From contig NZ_KB892705.1 in assembly GCF_000373905.1 (NCBI RefSeq), positions 124,001-188,000 on the forward strand: a stretch of DNA of 64,000 nucleotides. Direction: 5' to 3'. A program made the translations under genes and the position numbers. Below the pieces are notes generated by a model. The model was not told the origin of the DNA. It saw only the letters and a program-made list of their open reading frames with translations, and ran no database searches. Positions 41,821 to 50,464 of the stretch are shown here, one piece after another (the first letter of the stretch is position 1; every line of letters begins with the position of its first letter). The DNA comes from Mycobacterium sp. 155. Its GTDB lineage: Bacteria > Actinomycetota > Actinomycetes > Mycobacteriales > Mycobacteriaceae.

Positions 41821-43086
41821 TCAGCCGGCCGTCGCGACCTTCTGAGCGACAGTGGACAGGCTGTCGTGCAGCGGTTGGATCACAGCTGTCAGTTTAGGAG
41901 CATCGGCGGCTTGCAGCTGCGGGGTCCACAGCATGAACCCGCCCGGCGCCGAGGGGTCGCGGTAGGCGTCGAGCGCGGTCTGTACGGCCTGGAACTGTTG
42001 GTCGATCTGCGCGACGAGGGTGGGATCGATCTTCTCCAGACCCGGCCGCAGCGAGGCGTACGCCTGCTGTGCGCCTTCGACGTTGCCGGCGAAGTCCACC
42101 AGGTCGATGTGGCTGAACTGCTCTTCCTCACCGGTGATCTTGGTGTTCTGCACCTCTTCGAGCAGATCGGCCGCGCCGTTGGCGAGGTCCTCGGGCTTGT
42201 ACTGCAGGTTCTTGACGACCCCGTCGAGCTTGCCGACGTTAGCGACCAGCTCGGTGCTCAGCGCCTTGGTCTGGGGAGTGATGCCGGCGCCCCACAGGTC
42301 CCGCTCGATGGCGTGGAAGCCCTTCCAGCCCACCTTCTCATCGACCGGGGTCGACTCGCGCATGTCGATGAGATAGTCGAGGTTGCCGGCGTTGTCGTCG
42401 ACTGAGAAGCCGGGAAGCACGAAGCCCTCGACACTCGACTCGGAGCGCTCGTAGTACGGCCGGGCCTTGGCGTATGCGACCTTGGCTGCCTCGACATTGC
42501 CTGACTGAACGGCCGCGTCCAGCTGTTTGACCGCATCGTTGAGCTGGTTGATCTGGCCCACGATGTAGGCCGCGTACTCCTTGGTGCCGTCATTGAGAAT
42601 GGTCTGGGTGGAGCCGGTCGGGGTGGGCGCTGCCTGTCCGGTGACGGTGAAGTCGACGAACTCCGTCCCGGCGCCGGGGCAGTACAGCTGGTACTTGCCG
42701 CCGTCGAGCGTGACGGTGAAGGACACCGGATCCAGACCGGGAGCGAGGTTCTCCTTCTCGCCGAGGATGCGCTGCTCCTTGATCAGCTCGACTTCGCTGA
42801 TGCCCGCCGCGTCCTTGTTGGTCACGTTGAACGTCACGGGCCCGGCGGCGACGCTGCCGTTGTCGACCGTGCAGGTGTCTTTGCCGCCCTCGTTGGCCAT
42901 CGTGATGTTGACCGTGGCAACACCACCATTGGCCCCGGTGGTCGGCGCGGCCGAACTCCCGGTGGAATTGGTGTCGCCGCCCGAACTGCATGCCGTTGCG
43001 GCGACCGCGATGGCGGCGACCAGAACCGGCGTTGCCAGCCAGCCGTTAGGACGTGGCAGCGTGGTCTCGCTGAGTTTCTTCACCAT
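41821..43086 (-). CDS. efeO: iron-uptake lipoprotein EfeO, Efe locus 2
   Basis: 421 residues from ATG 43086. Lipobox ATAC (Cys about 33), a Ser/Thr/Gly linker, cupredoxin domain (about 60-150, GGKYQLYCPGAG) and an M75 domain with GFHAIERDLWGAG. The N-terminus overlaps the last 41 bp of efeU2 in another frame; earlier starts lack a signal. Its role matches the locus 1 EfeO. The extra length compared with locus 1 is mainly in the linker and in a PGGFMLW insertion near the C-terminus. Confidence 0.9.
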   Translation of the reverse strand: MVKKLSETTLPRPNGWLATPVLVAAIAVAATACSSGGDTNSTGSSAAPTTGANGGVATVNITMANEGGKDTCTVDNGSVAAGPVTFNVTNKDAAGISEVELIKEQRILGEKENLAPGLDPVSFTVTLDGGKYQLYCPGAGTEFVDFTVTGQAAPTPTGSTQTILNDGTKEYAAYIVGQINQLNDAVKQLDAAVQSGNVEAAKVAYAKARPYYERSESSVEGFVLPGFSVDDNAGNLDYLIDMRESTPVDEKVGWKGFHAIERDLWGAGITPQTKALSTELVANVGKLDGVVKNLQYKPEDLANGAADLLEEVQNTKITGEEEQFSHIDLVDFAGNVEGAQQAYASLRPGLEKIDPTLVAQIDQQFQAVQTALDAYRDPSAPGGFMLWTPQLQAADAPKLTAVIQPLHDSLSTVAQKVATAG

Positions 43087-44629
43087 GATTCCGTTGTTTC
43101 CTTTCGTTTCCACTGGGAGTGCGGGTGCTACGAAATCCCGAGAAGGCGCTGACAACGGCTCCGATTGCGAGCACTGCCGGCAGCCAGGCCTTCCACAACA
43201 TTCGTTCGGCGCGCGCCTGGCCGGCCTGTGCGATCTGCGTCGCGACGGACTGATCTTCGTTGCCGGCGGTCGCCCATCCGCCGGGCGGAGCTCCGACGCT
43301 GACCGTTTTGACCGATGGGAGGCCGCCACCGTGCAGTGTGGCGATACGGGAGTTGGTCGCTTGGGCGTGTACCAATGCCTCGCCGTGGGAGAACACGTTG
43401 TAGGCCGTGGTCGCGGCCCACTGAACCTGGAACGGTCCCGGTGTCCGGGCGGCAGCCAATCCCACCGGCAGTCGTCCGCCGGTCAGATGGGCCAGCTCAT
43501 CCAGGGTGACGGTGGTGGACTTCAGGCCCGGGTCGGCGGGCACCTTGGCTTGCCATACGTCGACGGTCAGACCGTCGACGGTCTGCTGGCCCGCAGCTTC
43601 GAGCTTGACTTGCGCGCCGTCGCCGACGGTGAGCGATCGGGCTTCGCCGTCGGCCCGCAGCGTTACGGGCACGCTGTGTCCGTCGGCTCCCGTGGCGGTG
43701 CGGGTCGGCCCGGGCAGCTCACCTGCAGAGGGGACGAAGATCGCCAGCGCGGCAGCGGCGGCTCCCAGCGCGCCCGCGGTTGCCAGCAGCAGCCGGCGAC
43801 GCGCGTGCGGCTCGGCCGCGAGCCGCGGTGGCCATAGGAAGATGATCAGTACGGGCACGGCGTAGAGCACCCAGCCGAGGACTTCGATGAGACGCGGGTC
43901 GGTGGGTATGCCGAACATCCCGGTGATCAGCGCGCCCAGCACGGACCGGGCGGGCATCCACGAGGAAAAGTCGAAAACCCGTTGTTGGCCGATCGTCACC
44001 CAGCCGGCCTCGTGCGCGGTGCGGAGGCTGGTGAGCACAAGGCCTGCCGCGATCAAGACCAGGAAGACACCGGTGAGGCGGAAGAACCGGGCCAGGTTCA
44101 GCTTTAGCCCGCCGTAGTAGATCCCGACACCGATGGCGATCGCTACGCCAATGCCCACGGTGGCGCCGAGCAGAGCCCACCAACGGCTTTCACCCGAGGC
44201 CTGGGCCGCCGCCAGCAGGAAGACCGCGGTTTCAAACCCTTCCTTGAGTACTGCCAGGAACGCCATGAGCGCCAACGCGAGCGATCCGCCGGTATTGATC
44301 GCCTGTTGTGCCTCCCGCTCCAGTTCGCCCTTCATCTTGAAGGCGTTGCGGTTCATCCAGATGATCATGGTGGTCACGAACACCACGGCGATCACGCCGA
44401 TGACCGTCTCGAGCATCTCCTGCTGGCGTTGCGGCAGGCTTTCTGACAAGAGATTCAGCCCGACGCCTACGCCGATACTGATCGCGACGGCGACGGCGAC
44501 GCCGGCCAGCATGGGGCGTGTCGACCTGCCGTTACGTTTCAGGAAAGCGGCAACGATACTGACGATCAGCGTTGCTTCCAGGCCTTCCCGCAGTCCGATC
44601 AGAAAGGTGCCGACGAAGATGCCCTGCAT
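43046..44629 (-). CDS. efeU: FTR1-family iron permease EfeU with long C-terminal domain, Efe locus 2
   Basis: 527 residues, far longer than locus 1 EfeU. The first ~280 residues form the seven-segment FTR1 core with LIGLREGLEA (about 10-19) and, as the second motif, VLKEGFETA, where Lys replaces the first Arg of REGxE. It is followed by another membrane segment (about 283-303), an extracytoplasmic beta-rich domain (about 305-480) and a last membrane segment (about 485-505). The extra domain has no family I can name; it could contact EfeO/EfeB. An IdeR-like box precedes it. Confidence 0.87.
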   Translation of the reverse strand: MQGIFVGTFLIGLREGLEATLIVSIVAAFLKRNGRSTRPMLAGVAVAVAISIGVGVGLNLLSESLPQRQQEMLETVIGVIAVVFVTTMIIWMNRNAFKMKGELEREAQQAINTGGSLALALMAFLAVLKEGFETAVFLLAAAQASGESRWWALLGATVGIGVAIAIGVGIYYGGLKLNLARFFRLTGVFLVLIAAGLVLTSLRTAHEAGWVTIGQQRVFDFSSWMPARSVLGALITGMFGIPTDPRLIEVLGWVLYAVPVLIIFLWPPRLAAEPHARRRLLLATAGALGAAAAALAIFVPSAGELPGPTRTATGADGHSVPVTLRADGEARSLTVGDGAQVKLEAAGQQTVDGLTVDVWQAKVPADPGLKSTTVTLDELAHLTGGRLPVGLAAARTPGPFQVQWAATTAYNVFSHGEALVHAQATNSRIATLHGGGLPSVKTVSVGAPPGGWATAGNEDQSVATQIAQAGQARAERMLWKAWLPAVLAIGAVVSAFSGFRSTRTPSGNERKQRNHGEETQRDHAATS

Positions 44630-44664
44630 CTGTGCCCCTAATCGATTGGAAGACTATGTGTACC

Positions 44665-44683
44665 CGAGGTATGCCTAACCTTG
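44665..44683 (-). promoter_or_regulatory. candidate IdeR (iron) box upstream of efeU2
   Basis: On the minus strand CAAGGTTAGGCATACCTCG agrees with the IdeR consensus at 13 of 19 positions, including the unbroken AGGTTAGGC half. It lies 36 bp upstream of the efeU2 ATG, overlapping the expected promoter. Confidence 0.65.
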
Positions 44684-44791
44684 CTGGGCGCGCAGAGCGA
44701 GGTTACACCTCTGCCGATCGCACCGGTGAAGCTCTGACTTTCATGGGCATGGGACGATGGGGCCGAGTAGAGCAGGGGTTGAGGGAGTCCA

Positions 44792-45523
44792 GTGTCGCCG
44801 GTTCGATGGCTGCGGGCTGTCGCAGTGATTGTGGCGACGGCCCTGCTGATGGCTTCAAGCTGTTCGTGGCAGCTCGGTATCCCCATCCCGGATGGAGTAC
44901 CGCCGCCCGCGGGTGATCCGGTGCCGGCCGTCGACACTTATGCCAAAGGCCGACCGGCTGATCAGTTGCACGAGTGGGCCGCTGAGCGTGCACCCAAGCT
45001 GGGCATACCGATCAACGCGCTGGAGGCCTACGCGTACGCGGCCCGGGTGGCCGAAGTCGAGAACCCGAACTGCAAGCTGGCCTGGACCACGCTGGCTGGA
45101 ATCGGGATGGTGGAGAGCCACCACGGCACCTATCGCGGCGCGATGATCGCGCCGAACGGTGACGTCACGCCTCCGATCCGGGGAGTTCGGCTCGACGGCA
45201 CCGCGGGAAATCTGCACATCGCCGATACCGATCACGGGCTGCTCGACGGCGACGCCACATTGGACCGAGCGATGGGGCCGATGCAGTTCATCCCGGAGAC
45301 CTGGCGCCTGTTCGGGGTGGACGGCAACAACGACGGCAAGGTCAGCCCCGACAACTTCGACGACGCCGCGTTGTCGGCGGCCGGCTATCTGTGTTGGAAC
45401 GGCAAGAATCTGTCCACGCCCCGTGGCTGGATGAAGGCGCTGCGGGCTTACAACTACTCCGACCAGTACGCCCGTACGGTGCGTGACTGGGCGACCGCGT
45501 ACGCAAGCGGTCACCCCCTCTGA
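44792..45523 (+). CDS. lpqU: lytic murein transglycosylase, LpqU-like
   Basis: 243 residues from GTG, with a lipoprotein-type signal ending in SSC (about residue 24). The soluble part is a lytic-transglycosylase domain: AGIGMVESHHGTY (catalytic Glu about 109), DRAMGPMQFIPETWRLFGVDGN, and a C-terminal LRAYNYSDQYARTV. It would cut glycan strands of peptidoglycan from the outer face of the membrane. It matches Rv1022 (lpqU) by position before eno. A GAGGGAG box precedes the GTG. Confidence 0.87.
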   Translation: MSPVRWLRAVAVIVATALLMASSCSWQLGIPIPDGVPPPAGDPVPAVDTYAKGRPADQLHEWAAERAPKLGIPINALEAYAYAARVAEVENPNCKLAWTTLAGIGMVESHHGTYRGAMIAPNGDVTPPIRGVRLDGTAGNLHIADTDHGLLDGDATLDRAMGPMQFIPETWRLFGVDGNNDGKVSPDNFDDAALSAAGYLCWNGKNLSTPRGWMKALRAYNYSDQYARTVRDWATAYASGHPL

Positions 45524-45589
45524 TACACCGCGGTCCCGGTCAGGCTCTAGGCTCAACCGTAGGCTTACTCAGCAAGCACGACGCAATAA

Positions 45590-46900
<1,311 letters not shown>

Positions 46901-46936
46901 TCAGGTCCGGCCTGATGCGGTGGTGATCTAAAGACG

Positions 46937-47635
46937 ATGCCCGAAGCGAAACGACCTGATCCGAAGCGACGGTCCCCGGCCTCCCGGCCGGCCGGGCCGG
47001 GCAAGAACGGCGGGTCGAATCGTCCCCGCGCCGGCCAGGCGCGGCGGCGGGCGTCGGAACCACGCGTCCCGGCACCGGAACCGGTGGCCGAGGAGACCAT
47101 CACCAAAGCGATTGCGGTACAGGCGGAACAGCAGGCCGAACTGCAGTCCGAGCAGCGATTCGGGTCGGCCGCGCGGCGCGCGGCGATCCTGGCTGCGGTG
47201 GTGTGTGTGCTGACGTTGACCATCGCCGGGCCGGTACGCACCTATTTCGCGCAGCGCACAGAAATGAACCAGCTCAAGGCGACCGAGGAGCAGTTGCGGT
47301 CGCAGATCGCCGATCTGGAACAGCAGAAGGTCAAGCTGGCGGACCCGGTTTTCATCGCGGCCCAGGCCCGTGAGCGACTCGGCTTCGTCATGCCCGGCGA
47401 TACGCCGTATCAGGTGCAGCTGCCGCCCACGGCCGCGGTGCCGAACTCGCCGGGGCCGATCGCTCCCGGCTCCACCACGCCTGCGGGCCAGCCCTGGTAC
47501 ACCTCGCTGTGGCACACCATCGCCGATCAGCCGCACGGGGTTTCGCCGACCATCGCCCCGGCCCCGCCGGCTCCCGGTGAGCCGGGAGCACCCGGTGAGC
47601 CTCCGGCCCCGCCGCCCACGGTGCCCGGTGGTTGA
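46937..47635 (+). CDS. FtsB/DivIC-like septum formation protein
   Basis: 232 residues. A basic, Pro-rich cytoplasmic N-terminus (about 1-75), one membrane segment (about 79-97, AAILAAVVCVLTLTIAG), a coiled coil (about 105-135, MNQLKATEEQLRSQIADLEQQ) and the DivIC-type region DPVFIAAQARERLGFVMPGD, then a Pro-rich tail. It should act in the FtsQ/L/B subcomplex of the division machinery. It matches Rv1024. The long Pro-rich ends are typical for mycobacteria. It overlaps the DUF501 gene. Confidence 0.88.
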   Translation: MPEAKRPDPKRRSPASRPAGPGKNGGSNRPRAGQARRRASEPRVPAPEPVAEETITKAIAVQAEQQAELQSEQRFGSAARRAAILAAVVCVLTLTIAGPVRTYFAQRTEMNQLKATEEQLRSQIADLEQQKVKLADPVFIAAQARERLGFVMPGDTPYQVQLPPTAAVPNSPGPIAPGSTTPAGQPWYTSLWHTIADQPHGVSPTIAPAPPAPGEPGAPGEPPAPPPTVPGG

Positions 47636-48119
47636 GCCTGCCGACCTCGAGGCTGTCGGCCGCCAGTTGGGGCGTGAGCCACGAGGTGTCCTCGAGATCG
47701 CTTATCGCTGTCCGAACGGTGAGCCCGGTGTGGTCAAGACCGCGCCCAAACTGCCCGACGGTACGCCGTTTCCGACCCTGTACTACCTGACTCATCCGGC
47801 GTTGACAGCCGCGGCCAGCAGGCTGGAATCGGCGGGCACGATGCGCGAGATGACCGAACGTCTGCAGCGGGACCCGGATTTGGCTACCGCGTACCGGCGT
47901 GCGCACGAGTCGTATCTGGCTGAGCGCGATGCCATCTCGTCGCTGGGTACCACGTTCACGGGCGGCGGCATGCCTGACCGCGTGAAGTGTCTGCACGTGC
48001 TGATGGCACATTCGCTGGCGAAGGGCCGGGGTGTCAACCCGTTCGGCGACGAGGCACTGGCGATCCTTGCTATCGAGCCGGGAATGGTTGGGATTCTGGA
48101 GCGTGATACATGGGTGTGA
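47628..48119 (+). CDS. DUF501 protein (Rv1025-like)
   Basis: 163 residues. It carries the conserved DUF501 sequence RQLGREPRGVLEIAYRCPNGEP, then TLYYLTHPALTAAASRLES and the cysteine-containing MPDRVKCLHVLMAHSLAKGRGVNP. Function unknown; two conserved Cys and several His could bind metal. GTG 47628 overlaps the end of the FtsB-like gene by 8 bp and matches where family members begin; earlier starts in the same frame lie deep inside that gene and are rejected. It overlaps ppx by 10 bp, forming a tight three-gene operon. Confidence 0.87.
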   Translation: MVEPADLEAVGRQLGREPRGVLEIAYRCPNGEPGVVKTAPKLPDGTPFPTLYYLTHPALTAAASRLESAGTMREMTERLQRDPDLATAYRRAHESYLAERDAISSLGTTFTGGGMPDRVKCLHVLMAHSLAKGRGVNPFGDEALAILAIEPGMVGILERDTWV

Positions 48120-49060
48120 ACCGGGTCGGCGCGATTGATTGTGGCACCAACTCGATTCGGCTGCTCGTCGCCGACGTCGTCGACGGCACTCTGCGTGACG
48201 TGCATCGGGAGATGCGTATCGTTCGGCTCGGTCAGGGTGTGGATGCGACCGGTCAGTTCGCGCCGGAAGCATTGGCGCGCACCGGATCTGCACTTACCGA
48301 CTATGCCGCGCTGATGTCCGAGCTGAAGGTGTCGGCGGTGCGGATGGTAGCCACCTCCGCCGCGCGGGATGCCGGCAATCGCGACGAGTTCTTCGCCATG
48401 ACCTCGCGGATCCTCGGCACCGTGGTGCCTGGTGCTATCGCCGAGGTGATCACCGGCACCGAGGAGGCGCAGCTGTCCTTCCAGGGTGCTGTCGGCGAAC
48501 TCGACTCTGCGGGTGCACCTTTCGTTGTCGTCGACCTCGGCGGCGGGTCCACCGAACTGGTGCTCGGCGCCGACGAGGTAAAAGCCAGCTACTCGGCCGA
48601 CATCGGGTGCGTCCGGCTGACGGAACGGTGCCTGCATTCCGATCCGCCCACCAAGGCCGAGATCGAGGCGGCGCGGGCGGTGGTCCGGGACGGTTTGGCT
48701 CAAGCGCTGCAGGTGGTTCCGGTCGACGGGGCCCGCACGTGGGTAGGGGTGGCGGGGACGATGACCACGCTTTCGGCGCTGGTGCAGGGCATGCCCGAGT
48801 ATGACGCCGAGGCAATCCACCTGTCCCGCGTCGGATTCGATGATCTACGGCGCGTGTGCGATCAGCTGATCGCGATGACCTCCGCGCAGCGCCTGGCGCT
48901 CGGTCCGATGCACCAGGGCCGTGCCGATGTCATCGGCGGGGGAGCGATCATCGTCGAGGAGCTGGCGGCTGTTCTCGGCGAGCGCGCGGGCATCGACGAA
49001 TTGGTGGTCAGCGAGCACGACATCCTCGACGGCATCGCGCTGTCCATCGTGCCGGACTGA
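48110..49060 (+). CDS. ppx: Ppx/GppA-family exopolyphosphatase
   Basis: 316 residues. ASKHA-fold phosphatase: AIDCGTNSIRLLVAD (phosphate loop 1, about 8-22), GTEEAQLSFQGA, the Glu and VVDLGGGSTELVLG (about 138-151), and GVAGTMTTLSAL (about 208-219). It is the single-domain form without the HD extension found in E. coli Ppx. It matches Rv1026, described as an exopolyphosphatase/pppGpp-related enzyme; whether polyphosphate or (p)ppGpp is the main substrate cannot be told here. Confidence 0.93.
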   Translation: MGVNRVGAIDCGTNSIRLLVADVVDGTLRDVHREMRIVRLGQGVDATGQFAPEALARTGSALTDYAALMSELKVSAVRMVATSAARDAGNRDEFFAMTSRILGTVVPGAIAEVITGTEEAQLSFQGAVGELDSAGAPFVVVDLGGGSTELVLGADEVKASYSADIGCVRLTERCLHSDPPTKAEIEAARAVVRDGLAQALQVVPVDGARTWVGVAGTMTTLSALVQGMPEYDAEAIHLSRVGFDDLRRVCDQLIAMTSAQRLALGPMHQGRADVIGGGAIIVEELAAVLGERAGIDELVVSEHDILDGIALSIVPD

Positions 49061-49084
49061 CGAGGGCGGCGGCGACAAGCAAAA

Positions 49085-49114
49085 CGGCCGGATGCGGTTT
49101 CCCGCACCCGGCCG
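49085..49114. terminator. hairpin terminator between ppx and the MPT63-like gene
   Basis: Arms CGGCCGGATGCGG (49085-49097) and CCGCACCCGGCCG (49102-49114) pair with one mismatch around the loop TTTC. On the minus strand the stem is followed by TTTTGCTT, so it best serves the MPT63-like gene, and it also sits 24 bp after ppx. Confidence 0.75.
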
Positions 49115-49133
49115 CCTGTCGTAAAGCTTGCGG

Positions 49134-49955
49134 TTAGGGCGTCGGGCCGTTGCTGCTGATCGGGGCGGCCGGAGCAGGTGTGGTCGGCTGGACAAGGTTG
49201 GGCTCGGTTGCCGCAGCGGCAGCCGGTGCACCTGCGGTGGCCGCCGGTGCCTCCTCCGCCGCCGCGGTCGCGGCGTTGCCGGCACCCGTCGGGGCAGCCC
49301 CCTCGGCTGCAACGGGCAGATCGGTTGCGTGGCTGCCCGCACCGCCGGGAGCCGCGGCCGGTAGGGCCGCAGGCGTTGCGGCGGGTGCCGGAGTGGCTGC
49401 CCCCGGTGCGGCAGCGGGGGCCTCGGCCGGGTGGTTCGCCAGCGGGACGGTGTTGCCGCCGCCGGTCGCGGCGGGCGCAGGCTGGTTCCACACCGCCAGG
49501 TCGGTGCCACCGGCGTTGTACACGACGGTGGTGGGGTCGGCCTCGGTGACGTCGAAGTACACCTTGCCGGAGGTCTTCTCGCCCTGGCCGATAGTGGCCG
49601 GGTTCACGCCCTGCGCGGTGGCCACCTGGAACAGCGCGCGGTAGTTCTGGCCATCCGCGGCGCGGGTGTTGAAGTTGGAGACGATCGGGGTGACCGAGCC
49701 CTGGAGGGCCTCGTTGGTCGCGGTGACCTCCCACAGGGTGCCGTGCACCTGGTAGGGGATCGTGTCGGTGCTGGGCTTGAGGTCGGTGACCGTCCAGCCC
49801 TGGATTACATTGCCGTTGTCCAGCTTCGCTTGGTTGCCTAGTGCCGTGGTGGTGACAGCGCTGTCATCAGCGAGAGCGATGGGAGCCGCGCCGATGATCC
49901 CCGCGGTGGTGACGGCTGCTGCAGCCATCGCAGCACTGACATTCGTGATCTTCAC
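49134..49955 (-). CDS. secreted MPT63-like protein with Pro/Ala-rich tail
   Basis: 273 residues. Sec signal ending ALA (about residue 29), then an MPT63/DUF1942 immunoglobulin-like domain (about 31-155; motifs NVIQGWTV, GTLWEVTATNEA, GQNYRALFQVA, GKVYFDV), followed by about 115 residues rich in Ala and Pro, a likely surface-exposed or O-mannosylated tail. M. tuberculosis MPT63 is a short secreted antigen without such a tail. Pro/Ala-Thr tails are typical targets of Pmt, which is encoded at 6487-8037; modification of this protein is inference. Confidence 0.82.
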   Translation of the reverse strand: MKITNVSAAMAAAAVTTAGIIGAAPIALADDSAVTTTALGNQAKLDNGNVIQGWTVTDLKPSTDTIPYQVHGTLWEVTATNEALQGSVTPIVSNFNTRAADGQNYRALFQVATAQGVNPATIGQGEKTSGKVYFDVTEADPTTVVYNAGGTDLAVWNQPAPAATGGGNTVPLANHPAEAPAAAPGAATPAPAATPAALPAAAPGGAGSHATDLPVAAEGAAPTGAGNAATAAAEEAPAATAGAPAAAAATEPNLVQPTTPAPAAPISSNGPTP

Positions 49956-50092
49956 GATGGTTTACTCCTGAGTGTTTCGACAAGCATCCAATCCAGTCCC
50001 CCGACATGGGATGCTCCTTCAGAGGAAGTTAGCAGGCTAAGAGGTTGCTGTGAAACCGGAGCAGCATATTGCGGTGGTGACGGAAAGACGAA

Positions 50093-50128
50093 AATGGCCT
50101 GCCGCCGGCGTACCGGCAGCAGGCCATT
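50093..50128 (-). terminator. terminator of the Cys-rich peptide gene
   Basis: 16-bp arms (50093-50108 and 50113-50128) pair with one mismatch around a 4-nt loop. Read on the minus strand, the stem starting AATGGCCTGC is followed by TTTTCGTCTTT. It begins 10 bp after the stop of the 35-residue peptide gene. Confidence 0.85.
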
Positions 50129-50137
50129 GTCATGGTG

Positions 50138-50245
50138 TCAGCGTCGTGCGTTGCAGTTCGGCGGGTTACCGCAGTGGTGGCCACCGTCGCAGGAATTGCA
50201 GTGACACGTGCAGGACCCCTTGCCGAGGGTGTGAATAATGCGCAT
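50138..50245 (-). CDS. 35-residue Cys/His-rich peptide, metallothionein-like
   Basis: ATG 50245 to TGA 50138. The peptide begins MRIIHTLGKGS and its second half has the Cys pattern C-x-C-x-C-x2-C-x5-C-x5-C (Cys 12, 14, 16, 19, 25, 31) plus His 5, 15, 23 and 24, ending NARR. The start has AAGGAG 10-11 nt upstream and the gene ends in a strong hairpin, so it forms a complete small transcription unit. The Cys and His density is that of a metal-binding peptide (zinc, copper or cadmium). It is not obviously mycobacterial MymT, which is longer and has another Cys layout. Function is inferred only from composition. Confidence 0.7.
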   Translation of the reverse strand: MRIIHTLGKGSCTCHCNSCDGGHHCGNPPNCNARR

Positions 50246-50464
50246 CGTTGTTCAACTCCTTAGGTGCCCGGACCGTATCGGTGGTGACCGCTAGCAAACG
50301 TCCGAGCTCAGACGAATATCAACATATGACCATTTCACAATAGTTCGGCTCCTGACGAAAATAAAGGATTCCCTACGCCGAGCAGACATGAAAGCGCCCG
50401 ACACGCCGAGGAATTGGGGACCTCTACGTCTGCTCGCCGGTCAATCCGCCGCGCTGGCTAACGG
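50246..50464. other. non-coding region upstream of the Cys-rich peptide gene
   Basis: 219 bp containing the peptide gene's promoter region, with AT-rich CATATG and TTGATATT on its minus strand, and the palindromic repeat 50379-50436 next to the 3' end of prpE. No gene seen. Confidence 0.45.
50379..50436. repeat. palindromic intergenic repeat, copy A
   Basis: The arms CGAGCAGAC (50379-50387) and GTCTGCTCG (50428-50436) pair perfectly; the centre contains GAAAG, CGACACGCCGAGG and TTGGGG. Copy B at 53731-53785 shares most of the centre and the right arm. From memory, related palindromes with CGAGCAGACG arms recur in mycobacterial intergenic regions. It lies just downstream of prpE. Confidence 0.75.

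Noticed and set aside
47370..47627. Longer N-terminus for the DUF501 protein
   Set aside because: It would lie wholly inside the FtsB-like gene in another frame and is Arg/Pro-rich; family members start at the position of GTG 47628.
50246..50378. Known copper (RicR/CsoR) or Zur operator before the Cys-rich peptide
   Set aside because: No clear TACCC-N5-GGGTA or Zur-type palindrome could be found by eye; only AT-rich imperfect repeats are seen.
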